Positions 42,467 to 50,671 of a stretch of DNA of 64,000 nt are shown here, piece after piece; the stretch's first letter is position 1, and each line of letters starts with the position of its first letter. Position numbers and translations under genes: made by a program. A model generated the notes under the pieces. The model was not told the origin of the DNA, did not search any database, and saw only the letters and a list, made by a program, of their open reading frames with translations. This DNA is from JBBDWK01 sp040902885 (GTDB lineage Bacteria; Acidobacteriota; Terriglobia; Bryobacterales; Bryobacteraceae), in NCBI GenBank assembly GCA_040902885.1, contig JBBDWK010000002.1, forward strand, positions 62,001 through 126,000. The letters run 5' to 3'.

Positions 42467-43759
42467 ATGAAGCGAACTATGCGAGCGAAGCTTGTGCTGC
42501 TGGCGGCGGGCGCCATTGGAACGGCCCTGACGGTCGTGTCCTTGCAGTACGCTCGCGATGACCGGAGTGCTGCAGCGGCTCAGGCAACTCCATCGGCGGC
42601 GGATGCCGTTGATCCCAAAAACGAGTCGATTACGGAAGACGTATCCATCAGGCGCGGCGATAACCTGGCCGGCCTGCTGGAACGCGCCGGGGTGGATCAA
42701 GCCGTTACCACGGCAATGGTCGCGGCGGTCAAAGAGGCATTCGACGTCAAAAAACTGCGCGCCGGCATGCAATTGACGCTGACCCGTTCGGTGTCGGGGA
42801 CCCTGGAATCGCTCGAATACATCATCGACCCGGACCGCAAACTGCGGCTCGAAAATTCCGGCGGAGTGTATCAGGCGGCCGTCGTGGATATTCCAGGCAC
42901 CATTCGTGAAGTTCCGGTCTGCGGCACGCTGCAAGGTTCGCTGTTTGAAAGCATCGAGCGAACTGGGGAAAGCGCGGAGCTCGCCATTCGGATGGCCGAG
43001 GTCTTCGCATGGGATCTGGACTTTTACACGGATCCTCGCGAGGGAGACGAGTTCTGCGTGGTAGTCGAGAAGAAGGAATATCTGAACGGGCAGCCGGCAA
43101 CTTATCGGCGCCTTTTGGCCGCGAAGTATAACAATGCCGGCACGGTCTACGATGCCCACTTGTTCTCGGACGAGGATGGACAGCCGCGGTACTATTCCCG
43201 CGACGGCCGTTCGCTGCAGTCCGCTTTTCTGCGATCGCCCATGAAGTTCGAAGCGAGAGTGAGTTCCCGCTTCACGCACCGCCGGTTTCATCCCGTGCTG
43301 AAAAGGTATCGCCCGCACCTGGGAACGGACTATGCGGCTCCCACCGGCACGCCTGTGCAGGCCGTGGCGTCGGGCAGCGTGATCTTTTCCGGGCGTTCCG
43401 GAGGGGCGGGCAATCTGATCAAAATCAAACACTCAGGCGGGTACGAAACGCAGTACCTGCACCTTTCCCGAAGATACGTGCGATCCGGTCAGCGAGTGCA
43501 GCAGGGCCAGCGGATCGGTCTGGTGGGGGCGACGGGTCTCGCCACCGGGCCGCATCTCGATTTTCGCTTGCGCAAGAACGGAAGATTTTTGGACTTCGAG
43601 CGTCTCCGCTTGCCGCGCGCGTCTCAGATCGGCGCGGAACAGAGCGCTACATTTGCCGCCGTGCGCGATGGATTTCTCGCTCTGATGGAATCGGGTTCCA
43701 TATCGGTGACTGCCAAGGCGACTGAAGCATCCTCTGAGGCCACCGCGTTAAATCCTTAA
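42467..43759 (+). CDS. M23-family peptidoglycan metallopeptidase
   Basis: A 430-residue protein with an N-terminal membrane anchor or signal (about 7-27). An OapA/LysM-like region (about 55-110, ITEDVSIRRGDNLAGLLERAGV) and a central domain lead to the lysostaphin-type domain (about 275-395). Zinc ligands are visible in HLGTDYAAPTGTPV and GPHLDFRL, with AVASGSVIFSGRSGGAGN and YLHLSR in between, so it should be an active endopeptidase cutting peptide cross-links. The C-terminus is a short Ala/Ser-rich tail. It is 53 bp after the propeller gene; a palindrome follows the stop. Confidence 0.92.
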   Translation: MKRTMRAKLVLLAAGAIGTALTVVSLQYARDDRSAAAAQATPSAADAVDPKNESITEDVSIRRGDNLAGLLERAGVDQAVTTAMVAAVKEAFDVKKLRAGMQLTLTRSVSGTLESLEYIIDPDRKLRLENSGGVYQAAVVDIPGTIREVPVCGTLQGSLFESIERTGESAELAIRMAEVFAWDLDFYTDPREGDEFCVVVEKKEYLNGQPATYRRLLAAKYNNAGTVYDAHLFSDEDGQPRYYSRDGRSLQSAFLRSPMKFEARVSSRFTHRRFHPVLKRYRPHLGTDYAAPTGTPVQAVASGSVIFSGRSGGAGNLIKIKHSGGYETQYLHLSRRYVRSGQRVQQGQRIGLVGATGLATGPHLDFRLRKNGRFLDFERLRLPRASQIGAEQSATFAAVRDGFLALMESGSISVTAKATEASSEATALNP

Positions 43760-43768
43760 ACAGGCAGT

Positions 43769-43792
43769 AGGGCGGACGCCCTCGTCCGCACA
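43769..43792. repeat. Short palindromic repeat after the M23 gene
   Basis: GCGGAC (43772) and GTCCGC (43784) pair around CGCCCT-type loop sequence in the context GTAGGGCGGACGCCCTCGTC. It lies 10 bp after the M23 stop. Similar GC palindromes occur at 30755 and 52947. It may serve as a terminator. Confidence 0.45.
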
Positions 43793-44115
43793 CCCTGGCG
43801 GGCTTTTCATAACTTTCGGGACATCGCAGGCCGGAATGTAAACCCTTCGGCGGCAGGGCGGGGCAATGGTGTTCAGTACGACGAATCGGTGTTCGGTGCG
43901 GGGCGACAACCTTGAGAACACGCTCGCTAGGCGGAATCAATGCTGACGGTATCCGCTACTGCTGGAGTTATCCGAAGCGGAGATTGCGGGCCGCGAACGC
44001 AGATTCATACTGCGCGGACATCTCACGCGTGAGCACGAGTTGGGCCGACAAACTCGTGCTCAACAAATCGAAACGAGAGATCTTACTATACCGGAGCACA
44101 ATCGGAGCACGCCAC
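43793..44115. other. Intergenic region, nothing recognised
   Basis: About 320 bp between the convergent M23 gene and the unknown operon. Frames on both strands are short and lack protein-like features. GC content falls towards 44100. Confidence 0.4.
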
Positions 44116-44520
44116 CTACCGGCGCACGCTTCCCGGATTGGGATGACGCGGCGCAAGCTTTTCGAGACGAGCGGCGAAGGCTTGAGCTTCCTCCAAAACC
44201 TGCGGTATATCTTCTTCGATGCGGCGATAAACGGGCTTGTAGTCCGCCTTCTCTCTCCTTTCCTTAAGTCGGAGGGCGATTTGCCCAAGTTTGATGCACT
44301 CCGATTCGGGGCTTCCGCTAAAGAGCCGCCACAACTGCCCGTGGGTCGATTCGCCCTGTACTGGGACGAAGCCGTTTCGCTTCGCCCTGCTCAGGGCAAG
44401 ATTATAAACGTAGTAATATGCCCGGCTGAGAGAGCTGCGAAGACATGCTTCTTCTTTGCGCGCAGCAAGCTCCTCCGCCAGCTTTAAATATTCCGACCAG
44501 TCGAACGTCTGGTCCGCCAT
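44116..44520 (-). CDS. HEPN-like protein with degenerate motif, third gene of an unknown operon
   Basis: A 134-residue helical protein from ATG 44520 (MADQTFDWSEYLKLAEELAA). The segment LRSSLSRAYYYVYNLALSRA looks like the core helix of HEPN proteins (SRAYYAxFHAA). There the conserved R-x4-6-H pair forms the RNase site. Here the R is present but the H position is N (YVYN), so RNase activity is doubtful. It starts one base inside the stop of the upstream gene (TGATG). Operon order: 45008, 44520, 44116. It may be the output or immunity part of an uncharacterised system; that is inference only. Confidence 0.55.
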   Translation of the reverse strand: MADQTFDWSEYLKLAEELAARKEEACLRSSLSRAYYYVYNLALSRAKRNGFVPVQGESTHGQLWRLFSGSPESECIKLGQIALRLKERREKADYKPVYRRIEEDIPQVLEEAQAFAARLEKLAPRHPNPGSVRR

Positions 44521-45011
44521 CAAACCAGCTCGTAGGTGAACGTGAGATAGCCGGCCGCCTGCCCGGCCCGCACCATCCACCAGTCGTTATCAAATTTCGC
44601 CAGAGCGTCCCTCACGTCTTGCGATTTGCCCGGCCACATGGCGACTGCATAGAGCGTCCGCGAGCCCGCCTCGTCAATTGGGGCTCGCAAACTGAAAACC
44701 GCGTCGGCGCCGAAGCATGGTTTTAGATGTGGCGCCGCGCCCAAAAGGATTTGAGGGATAGTCCGATGTTCGGTCAAAAATGTCATCACCGATGCATCTG
44801 CCGGAAGCACGTAGTGCTTGCGTACCTCGTTCAGGACAGCTTCATGTTGGGCGGCGAATTCCGCCATCTGCTTCTCAAAGCCCTCAAAGATCGCAGCGCG
44901 CTGTCGGGGCTGGGGCCATCGCGGCGCTTCCTGAACGGGTTGATAAAGCAACTCGGGCGGGCAGTCCGGCCAACGAACGCCCGAGCTTTGAAGTTCCTGA
45001 TAGGCGTTCAC
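44520..45011 (-). CDS. Unknown protein, second gene of a three-gene operon
   Basis: A 163-residue soluble protein starting at GTG 45011, which overlaps the upstream stop (GTGA). The first 35 residues are Pro-rich (DCPPELLYQPVQEAPRWPQP). The middle is helical (FEGFEKQMAEFAAQHEAVLNEV), and the end is beta-like with FSLRAPIDEAGSRTLYAVAMWPG and FDNDWWMVRAGQAAGYLTFTYEL. I recognise no family. Tight overlap on both sides shows that it is made together with its neighbours. Confidence 0.7.
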   Translation of the reverse strand: MNAYQELQSSGVRWPDCPPELLYQPVQEAPRWPQPRQRAAIFEGFEKQMAEFAAQHEAVLNEVRKHYVLPADASVMTFLTEHRTIPQILLGAAPHLKPCFGADAVFSLRAPIDEAGSRTLYAVAMWPGKSQDVRDALAKFDNDWWMVRAGQAAGYLTFTYELV

Positions 45012-45664
45012 CCTCGGTCCTCTTCCACTCCTAAGATTTTAAACAAATCTTCTTCGTCTCTTCTGAGCTGCCCGGTTATCTCATCGTACGTGGCAGCGCT
45101 TGGGAATTCCCTCTCAAACCGAAGGAAGATGGCGTTTGCCAGAATCCCCGACCCGTCGATCGTCACTTTGTGATGCGCCCATTTGGCAACCGTTGCCATG
45201 GTCATCACGGGTTCCGAATCCAATGCCGCGAACTGGGGCGCGACGAAGGGGGCGAGCAGCGCGATGAAAGGAAGTGACTTCGGCTGAAGGTGCAGGGAAA
45301 TGGCAGTATTCTTCGGTCCCATCGCTACGCCGCTTGACTGAATCAGCGCCGAAACGGCTGCATCGAGGATGGCGATGGTTTCCTCGGCTGATTGCCAGTC
45401 CACATTCTCCCGCGTAAATTTGCATGAAGCCGGTCCAAAGAAGAACGAAACGCGTTTCAACGGAAGCTTGATCGTGAAACCTTGCTCGGAAGGCTTTCCG
45501 GTGGTGACGGCGTCTACGTCGTCTATGCGGGGTTCCCATGGTTTCAGGGCGTCGAAGATGCTCTGAACAACTGAGGTCCGATCGATCCAGAGCTTAAAAT
45601 GCGGGCGCTCGTAGTCAACTGCGAATTCGAAATAGGAAATCGGTATTGTGACCAGATCGGGCAT
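45008..45664 (-). CDS. Unknown protein, first gene of a three-gene operon
   Basis: A 218-residue protein from ATG 45664 (GGAGAGCGA ahead). It alternates strands and helices: VTIPISYFEFAVDYERPHFKLWID, GFTIKLPLKRVSFFFGPASC, then LHLQPKSLPFIALLAPFVAPQF and KWAHHKVTIDGSGILANAIFLRFEREF. The last motif with its buried Gly-rich turn looks functional, but I cannot name a family. A distant likeness to sporadically distributed TIGR04255-type proteins is possible and untested. A GATAAT-like -10 box lies about 30 bp upstream of the start. AT-richer wobble positions than neighbours suggest transfer. Confidence 0.7.
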   Translation of the reverse strand: MPDLVTIPISYFEFAVDYERPHFKLWIDRTSVVQSIFDALKPWEPRIDDVDAVTTGKPSEQGFTIKLPLKRVSFFFGPASCKFTRENVDWQSAEETIAILDAAVSALIQSSGVAMGPKNTAISLHLQPKSLPFIALLAPFVAPQFAALDSEPVMTMATVAKWAHHKVTIDGSGILANAIFLRFEREFPSAATYDEITGQLRRDEEDLFKILGVEEDRG

Positions 45665-46054
45665 TCGCTCTCCGCCAAAAAAATCTACCCTTTTATTATC
45701 TCCTGAGTAGGCGGTTGCCGGAAACGACGGGTCCGCATGCATCCGGCTACATAATGGCGGGCGCAGAAGCGCCGATTCCGTCCGAGTCTTCGGCAATTCG
45801 GAAGCGATTCAAGTCCGGCGCCGGGCACCGCCCAGCATCTCGCGTATCACCGGTGCGACCGATTACCCGCGCCTGGTCGCCAAAGCGTTTACAGATAGCG
45901 CTTGAAAGACGGCGCTATCGGAACCGACACTTTTGGGCCGAGCAACGCCAACGACTGACATTCGCAAAACGTTGAGTTAACGCTTATCGGGACCCGCCCC
46001 ACTATTCTTGACCGGCCTGGGAAAATGAGTGACATTCGGCTGAATGCCTGCCCG
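45665..46054. other. Intergenic region upstream of the unknown operon
   Basis: A 390-bp gap with no convincing ORF. On the minus strand, GATAATAAAAGGG close to 45690 may be the promoter of the three-gene operon. The region 45880-45960 has repeated GCGCTATCGG / AGCGCTTG-like segments and may contain a decayed reading frame. Confidence 0.35.
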
Positions 46055-47500
46055 TCAGGCCCGTTCCCCTTTGCGCTTGATGTCGATGTTCAGCCGCTTG
46101 ATCTTCTGATTGAGCGTGGAAAGCGGAACGTGCAGACTCTCGGCCGCTTCCGTCTGGCTCCAGTTGCACTGTTCCAGGCGCTCAATGATTACGCGGCGCT
46201 CGAAATCGTTCACGATTTCAAACAGGGACGCGTCCGCGGGAAGCGGCCCGCTCTCGCGACGCAGGCGGACGCCGCCGGCCTCGAGCAGGTAGTCAGGCAG
46301 GACGTCCGGCAGGACCTCGGGCTGAGAGGCCAGAACCACCGCCCGCTCCACCACGTTCTCCAGTTCGCGCACATTGCCCGGCCACTGGTGATCCATCAGA
46401 ATCTGCATGGCGTCGCGGTCGAAGCGCAGACTCGAGCGGTTGGCGGAGTCGAGAAACTTCTCGTTCTCCTTCGAGTACTTGTCGAAAAAGTGCTCCACCA
46501 GCAGGTGAATGTCGTCCTTGCGCTCGCGCAGAGGAGGCAGAACCAGGTTGATGACGTTTAAGCGGTAGAAGAGGTCTTCGCGGAATTTGCGTTCCTCCAC
46601 CAGCTTGCGCAGGTCGTCGTTGGTGGCGGCGAGAATGCGAACGTCCACGCGCATGGTCTCGGTCGAGCCCAGCGGCATGAACTCCTTCTCCTGGATGACG
46701 CGCAGCAGCTTGGCCTGGGTCTCCGCGCCTATGTTGCCGATCTCGTCGAAGAATATGGTGCCTTTGTTGGCGATCTCGAAGTAGCCCTTGCGCGATTGCA
46801 CGGCGCTGGTAAACGCGCCCTTGACGTGGCCGAACAGAGTCGATTCCAGCAGGTCCGGCGGAAGAGAGCCGCTGTTGACGGCGACGAACATGGCGTCCGC
46901 ACGCGGTGAGTTGGCATGGATGGCCTTGGCGATCAACTCCTTGCCGGTGCCGGTCTCGCCCGTGATGAGAATCGTGGAGCGCGTGGGCGCCACCTGAGTC
47001 ACCAGGTCGAGCAGGCGCAGCATGCGCTCGCTCTTGCCAATGATATTGGGAAAGCTGTAGCGCTGCTTCAGCGCGCGGCGAAGCTGCTGGTTCTCGCTCT
47101 CCAGGCGCCGCCGCGCAATCATGCGCTCGATCTCGATCAGCAGCTTCTCGTTATCCCACGGCTTGGAGAAGTAGTCGTTCGCGCCGGCCTTCAGGGCGGT
47201 CACCGCGGCTTCGACGGAGCCGTACGCCGTGATCATGAAGACGGGCGTCTCCTGATCGCGGTCGCGGATGTCGTGAAGCACGTCCATGCCGGAGCGATCC
47301 GGCATCATGAGATCCAGAAGGACCAGATCGTAGGCCTTGGACTCGAAAAGCCGCCAGCCTTCGGTAGCATTGGCGGCCAGGTCGACCGAATAGCCTTCAA
47401 GGTCGAGCAGCGCTTCCAAGCTCTCGCGAATGTCGGCCTCGTCGTCAATGACGAGGACCTTTCCTAAATTTTCCTGGGTATCGGCGGAAGCCTCAGGCAT
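46055..47500 (-). CDS. NtrC-family response regulator with GAFTSA variant
   Basis: A 481-residue regulator: receiver (about 14-130; VIDDEAD, phospho-acceptor LVLLDLMMPD, lysine FSKPW), AAA+ domain (about 150-385; Walker A GETGTGKE, Walker B IFFDEIGN), and a Fis-type HTH (about 435-475; WSQTEAAESLHVPLSTLNQKI). The sigma-54-contact loop near residue 227 reads GAFTSA instead of GAFTGA. The change may weaken or alter sigma-54 contact; members with this loop occur in several phyla. Its start overlaps the stop of the kinase gene by 8 bp, so the two form a cognate pair. It could be a second regulator acting at the arrays described here, or act on other genes. Confidence 0.92.
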   Translation of the reverse strand: MPEASADTQENLGKVLVIDDEADIRESLEALLDLEGYSVDLAANATEGWRLFESKAYDLVLLDLMMPDRSGMDVLHDIRDRDQETPVFMITAYGSVEAAVTALKAGANDYFSKPWDNEKLLIEIERMIARRRLESENQQLRRALKQRYSFPNIIGKSERMLRLLDLVTQVAPTRSTILITGETGTGKELIAKAIHANSPRADAMFVAVNSGSLPPDLLESTLFGHVKGAFTSAVQSRKGYFEIANKGTIFFDEIGNIGAETQAKLLRVIQEKEFMPLGSTETMRVDVRILAATNDDLRKLVEERKFREDLFYRLNVINLVLPPLRERKDDIHLLVEHFFDKYSKENEKFLDSANRSSLRFDRDAMQILMDHQWPGNVRELENVVERAVVLASQPEVLPDVLPDYLLEAGGVRLRRESGPLPADASLFEIVNDFERRVIIERLEQCNWSQTEAAESLHVPLSTLNQKIKRLNIDIKRKGERA

Positions 47501-50438
47501 TTACCGTCTTCCTCGCGGGAACGGCGGCGGCCTCCGCCACGGCTGGGAAGGCCAGACGGAACGAGGCGCCTCCGGATGGCCTCCGGAAGACCTCGATCGA
47601 TCCGTTATGCTCGTGAACAATGCCGTAAGTAACCGCGAGTCCGAGACCGGTCCCCTTCTTACTACCCTTGGTCGTGAAGAAGGGATCGTAGATGCGATGC
47701 ATGTTCTCGGGCGCGATGCCGTGCCCGTTGTCCGCCACTTCCATTTGGATGCCGTTATGGTCGCTCCAGGTTGCAATTTCCAGCAAGCCGCCGCTTTCCA
47801 TGGCGTCGCGGGCGTTCAAGAACAGGTTCAGGCAGACCTGCTGCAGCTTGCCGGCGTTGCCGGACATGGGCGGGAGATCGGGATCGAGCCGCATTTCGAC
47901 CGACACTCCGTTGCGCGAGAACTGATGCTCCAGCAGCGACGCCGTCTCCTGAATGACGCGGTTGATCTGCACGGGGCTGAACGCGGTTGTGGATGTGCGG
48001 GAAAAGTTCAGGAGCGAGTTGACGATCTCGCTCGCGCGGAAAGTCTGCTTGGCAATTTTCTCCAGCAGGCGCGATTTCTGATCGTCTCCGGCCACCTGCT
48101 TGGCGAGCATCTGGGCATAAGTGGAGATCACCGCCAGAGGGGTATTCACCTCGTGGGCCACACCCGCGGCGAGCAGGCCGATGCTGCTCAGTTTGTCGGC
48201 CTGCACCAGGCGGCGCTCGAGTTCCGCGCGCTCGGTGACATCGTCGAAGATAATCAGGCGTCCGATCTGTTCGAAGTCCTTCGATACCAGGGGAGCTATG
48301 GCGATGTTCAGCGTGACCTCGCCATGGGAGAGGCCGTTCGGTCTGTCTGAAGAGGCCGCGCGCCCTGTCCGCGTCAGGACGAATTTGTAAATGTGATGGA
48401 TGCCCGTCTCGCCGACCACGCGATCGAACTGCCCGACCAGGTCCGGCGGCAGCAGTTCTCCGAGACGCCTGCCCAGAGCGTTGTGCCGGGACACTCCGGT
48501 CAGTTGCTCCATCTGATTGTTCCAGCTCTCCACGCGGTCGTCGAGATCGGCGGCGAGAATGCCGACGTTGATCGACTCCACGATATTCTCGCTGTACTCC
48601 TTCAACCGCTCGTACTCCGCCATCTTGAGCTGGAGCGAGCGGTAGAGGCGCGTGTTTTCGATCGCGATGCCCACATAGCCGGAAAGCGTCATGAGCAGCT
48701 CGACGTCCACACTGGAGAGAAAATCGCCGTCGAGCGTGCGGCTCACGCCCAGATACGCGATGGTCCGGCCGCGTACCTTGCAGGGCAGGTAATAGGTCAG
48801 ATCGAGATCGGCGATAGTGGCGCGCATGGAAGCCGGCCAGCCCTGAGCTACCGCGTCCAGATAGTATCGGGTGCGCTCGAAGAAGAGATAGGGCTTTGTG
48901 GGCGCCTGCGTGAGAAAGCTCAGATCCAGGGGGGTGTCCGGGGTGATCGCCCTGCCATCGCGGTCGCGGACGCCTACGGCCATCTTCAGCTCGAACTGAC
49001 GGACCGCGCTGAATCCTCGCTCCTCGCGGTTCTCTCCGGCCAGGAAAAATGCGACGTGACTAATGGAGAGCGTGTTCGTCAGCCGCTCCGCCACCGAGGC
49101 CAGCATGGTGTCCAGGTCGGTTTCCGAACTCAGCTCGCGGGCGAACTCCACCAGCGTCCGGCGGTAATCGTAGCGCTCCTTTTCGAAATTGCGGTCCAGC
49201 CGCTCCTGAATCCAGTTGCGAATCGGCTGGAACAGGAACGCGGTCAGCAACATCACGGTGATAAGGCCGACGTTGCCCAGGTCCTTGACGTTCTTCTGCA
49301 CGAAGCTGGCGAGCGAGAAGACGATGCCGTAAAACGCGGCCAGCACGAAGAGAGTGGCCAGCGTGTAGGCGTAGCCGCGCCGGAAGATGATGTCCACGTC
49401 CATCAGGCGGTAGCGAACCACGGCGTAGGCCAGAGAGAGCGGCAGCAGGGCCAGCGAAAGGACCGAAAATTTCAGGTAAGGACCGGGCGTCGCGCCCAGG
49501 GTGTAGGGCACGACGTACAGCATCGTGAACGGCAGGATGCCGCAGAACACGCCATTGCGGAGCCAGAGCAACTGCCGGCGGACAATCGGATCGGCGCCGC
49601 GGGCCCGCCGGTGCTCCACCGCCAGGGCGATTCCGCCGGCCAGGTAGATGAATGTCACGAGCGGCAGCCAGATGCGGTCCAGGATAATGCGCAGCTCCAC
49701 CAGCGGCATGTCCACGCGCATCACGCCCGAGGAAGCGCCCAGGTAAGCGCACAGCAGGAAAAGGGCGGGGAGGTAGAGGGCCGCGATGGCTACTTTGTTC
49801 CGCATCCAGGGGCGCGGCTGCGGAAAGGTCAAGCAGAAATGCAGGAAGACGGTGGGCGCGAACAGCCCGGCGGCCACGTTGCCCCAGTATATGGTCTTAT
49901 CGAACGCATTCAGGGCGCCCGTGTAATGGAAGCCGTAAAAGATGAACGAAATGAGGCAGAGGATGTAGAAATGCAACGCCTTCTGGGCGCTGCCGCGCCG
50001 GAAGTAGACGAACAGCCCGATGATGAGGTAGGCGAAGCCCACCACATACTGGTAGTAGCGGGCCGGATCGACCGACGTCTCACCAATGATGATGTTGCTG
50101 CATTTGAATTCGACGCCGTTCCGCTCGACGGCATAATCCACTTTGTTCCACGCCCCGATGCCCGCGAGGATCTGCGGCACATCAATGGCTTTCCGAATCG
50201 GCGCGCCGTTGATTTTCTTGAGACTGTCGCCCTGCTGCAAGCCCGCTCTGGCAGCCCGGCTGTCCTTCGCGATGAATCGGGCGATTACCGCGCCCCCGCG
50301 GTCCACCCAGGTGACGCCATCGTCGGGAATCCGGAAACGATGCTGCTGTTGCAGGTTGACGACGGCGGAGATGACCGCCGCGACCGTCAATATGGTCAGA
50401 ATCGCCGTGGATAGCTGAAACTTGAGCTCCTGCAACAT
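47493..50438 (-). CDS. Membrane histidine kinase with PDZ, GAF and PAS domains
   Basis: A 981-residue kinase from ATG 50438. A first membrane helix (about 10-32) leads to a periplasmic PDZ-like domain (about 40-115, GGAVIARFIAKDSRAARAGLQQGDSLKKI). Next are about seven to eight membrane helices (about 150-420), a GAF domain (about 450-610), a PAS domain (about 630-740), the HisKA helix GVAHEVNTPLAVIST (His near 760) and the ATPase (N-box NLFLNARDAM, G1 DNGHGI, G2 GTGLGLAV). A PDZ sensor suggests detection of unfolded or cleaved envelope proteins. Operon with the NtrC-type regulator. The 673-codon frame on the other strand (48393-50414) is a composition artefact. Confidence 0.92.
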   Translation of the reverse strand: MLQELKFQLSTAILTILTVAAVISAVVNLQQQHRFRIPDDGVTWVDRGGAVIARFIAKDSRAARAGLQQGDSLKKINGAPIRKAIDVPQILAGIGAWNKVDYAVERNGVEFKCSNIIIGETSVDPARYYQYVVGFAYLIIGLFVYFRRGSAQKALHFYILCLISFIFYGFHYTGALNAFDKTIYWGNVAAGLFAPTVFLHFCLTFPQPRPWMRNKVAIAALYLPALFLLCAYLGASSGVMRVDMPLVELRIILDRIWLPLVTFIYLAGGIALAVEHRRARGADPIVRRQLLWLRNGVFCGILPFTMLYVVPYTLGATPGPYLKFSVLSLALLPLSLAYAVVRYRLMDVDIIFRRGYAYTLATLFVLAAFYGIVFSLASFVQKNVKDLGNVGLITVMLLTAFLFQPIRNWIQERLDRNFEKERYDYRRTLVEFARELSSETDLDTMLASVAERLTNTLSISHVAFFLAGENREERGFSAVRQFELKMAVGVRDRDGRAITPDTPLDLSFLTQAPTKPYLFFERTRYYLDAVAQGWPASMRATIADLDLTYYLPCKVRGRTIAYLGVSRTLDGDFLSSVDVELLMTLSGYVGIAIENTRLYRSLQLKMAEYERLKEYSENIVESINVGILAADLDDRVESWNNQMEQLTGVSRHNALGRRLGELLPPDLVGQFDRVVGETGIHHIYKFVLTRTGRAASSDRPNGLSHGEVTLNIAIAPLVSKDFEQIGRLIIFDDVTERAELERRLVQADKLSSIGLLAAGVAHEVNTPLAVISTYAQMLAKQVAGDDQKSRLLEKIAKQTFRASEIVNSLLNFSRTSTTAFSPVQINRVIQETASLLEHQFSRNGVSVEMRLDPDLPPMSGNAGKLQQVCLNLFLNARDAMESGGLLEIATWSDHNGIQMEVADNGHGIAPENMHRIYDPFFTTKGSKKGTGLGLAVTYGIVHEHNGSIEVFRRPSGGASFRLAFPAVAEAAAVPARKTVNA

Positions 50439-50592
50439 TGTGCGACTTCCGGGCGGAAAGCGCCGCGTAGTACACCCAACCCAGGCTGCAAGCACGTTGC
50501 GTGCCAGCAAAACCCCCGAATCTGTTTCTTAGAATATCCTAATTTTGTGTAGGTTACAAATGTGACTTGGAGAGAATTCTATTTTCGGGAGA

Positions 50593-50615
50593 ACTACACT
50601 TCCGGGATGTGTAGT
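50593..50615. promoter_or_regulatory. Inverted repeat upstream of the pseudo-receiver gene
   Basis: ACTACAC (50593) and GTGTAGT (50609) are perfect 7-bp inverted copies around a 9-bp spacer. It lies 57 bp upstream of the GTG at 50672, between divergent genes. It could be an operator or a stem in the leader. Confidence 0.4.
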
Positions 50616-50671
50616 CGGCAGGCTGCAAGGCTGTTCGCCCTTCGACTTCGGCCCCGGGAGGATCGGTCACT

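Noticed and set aside
48393..50414. 673-codon open frame on the plus strand
   Set aside because: Antisense to the histidine kinase, third-position bias shadow; sequence is Arg/Glu/His/Gln-rich with no domain.
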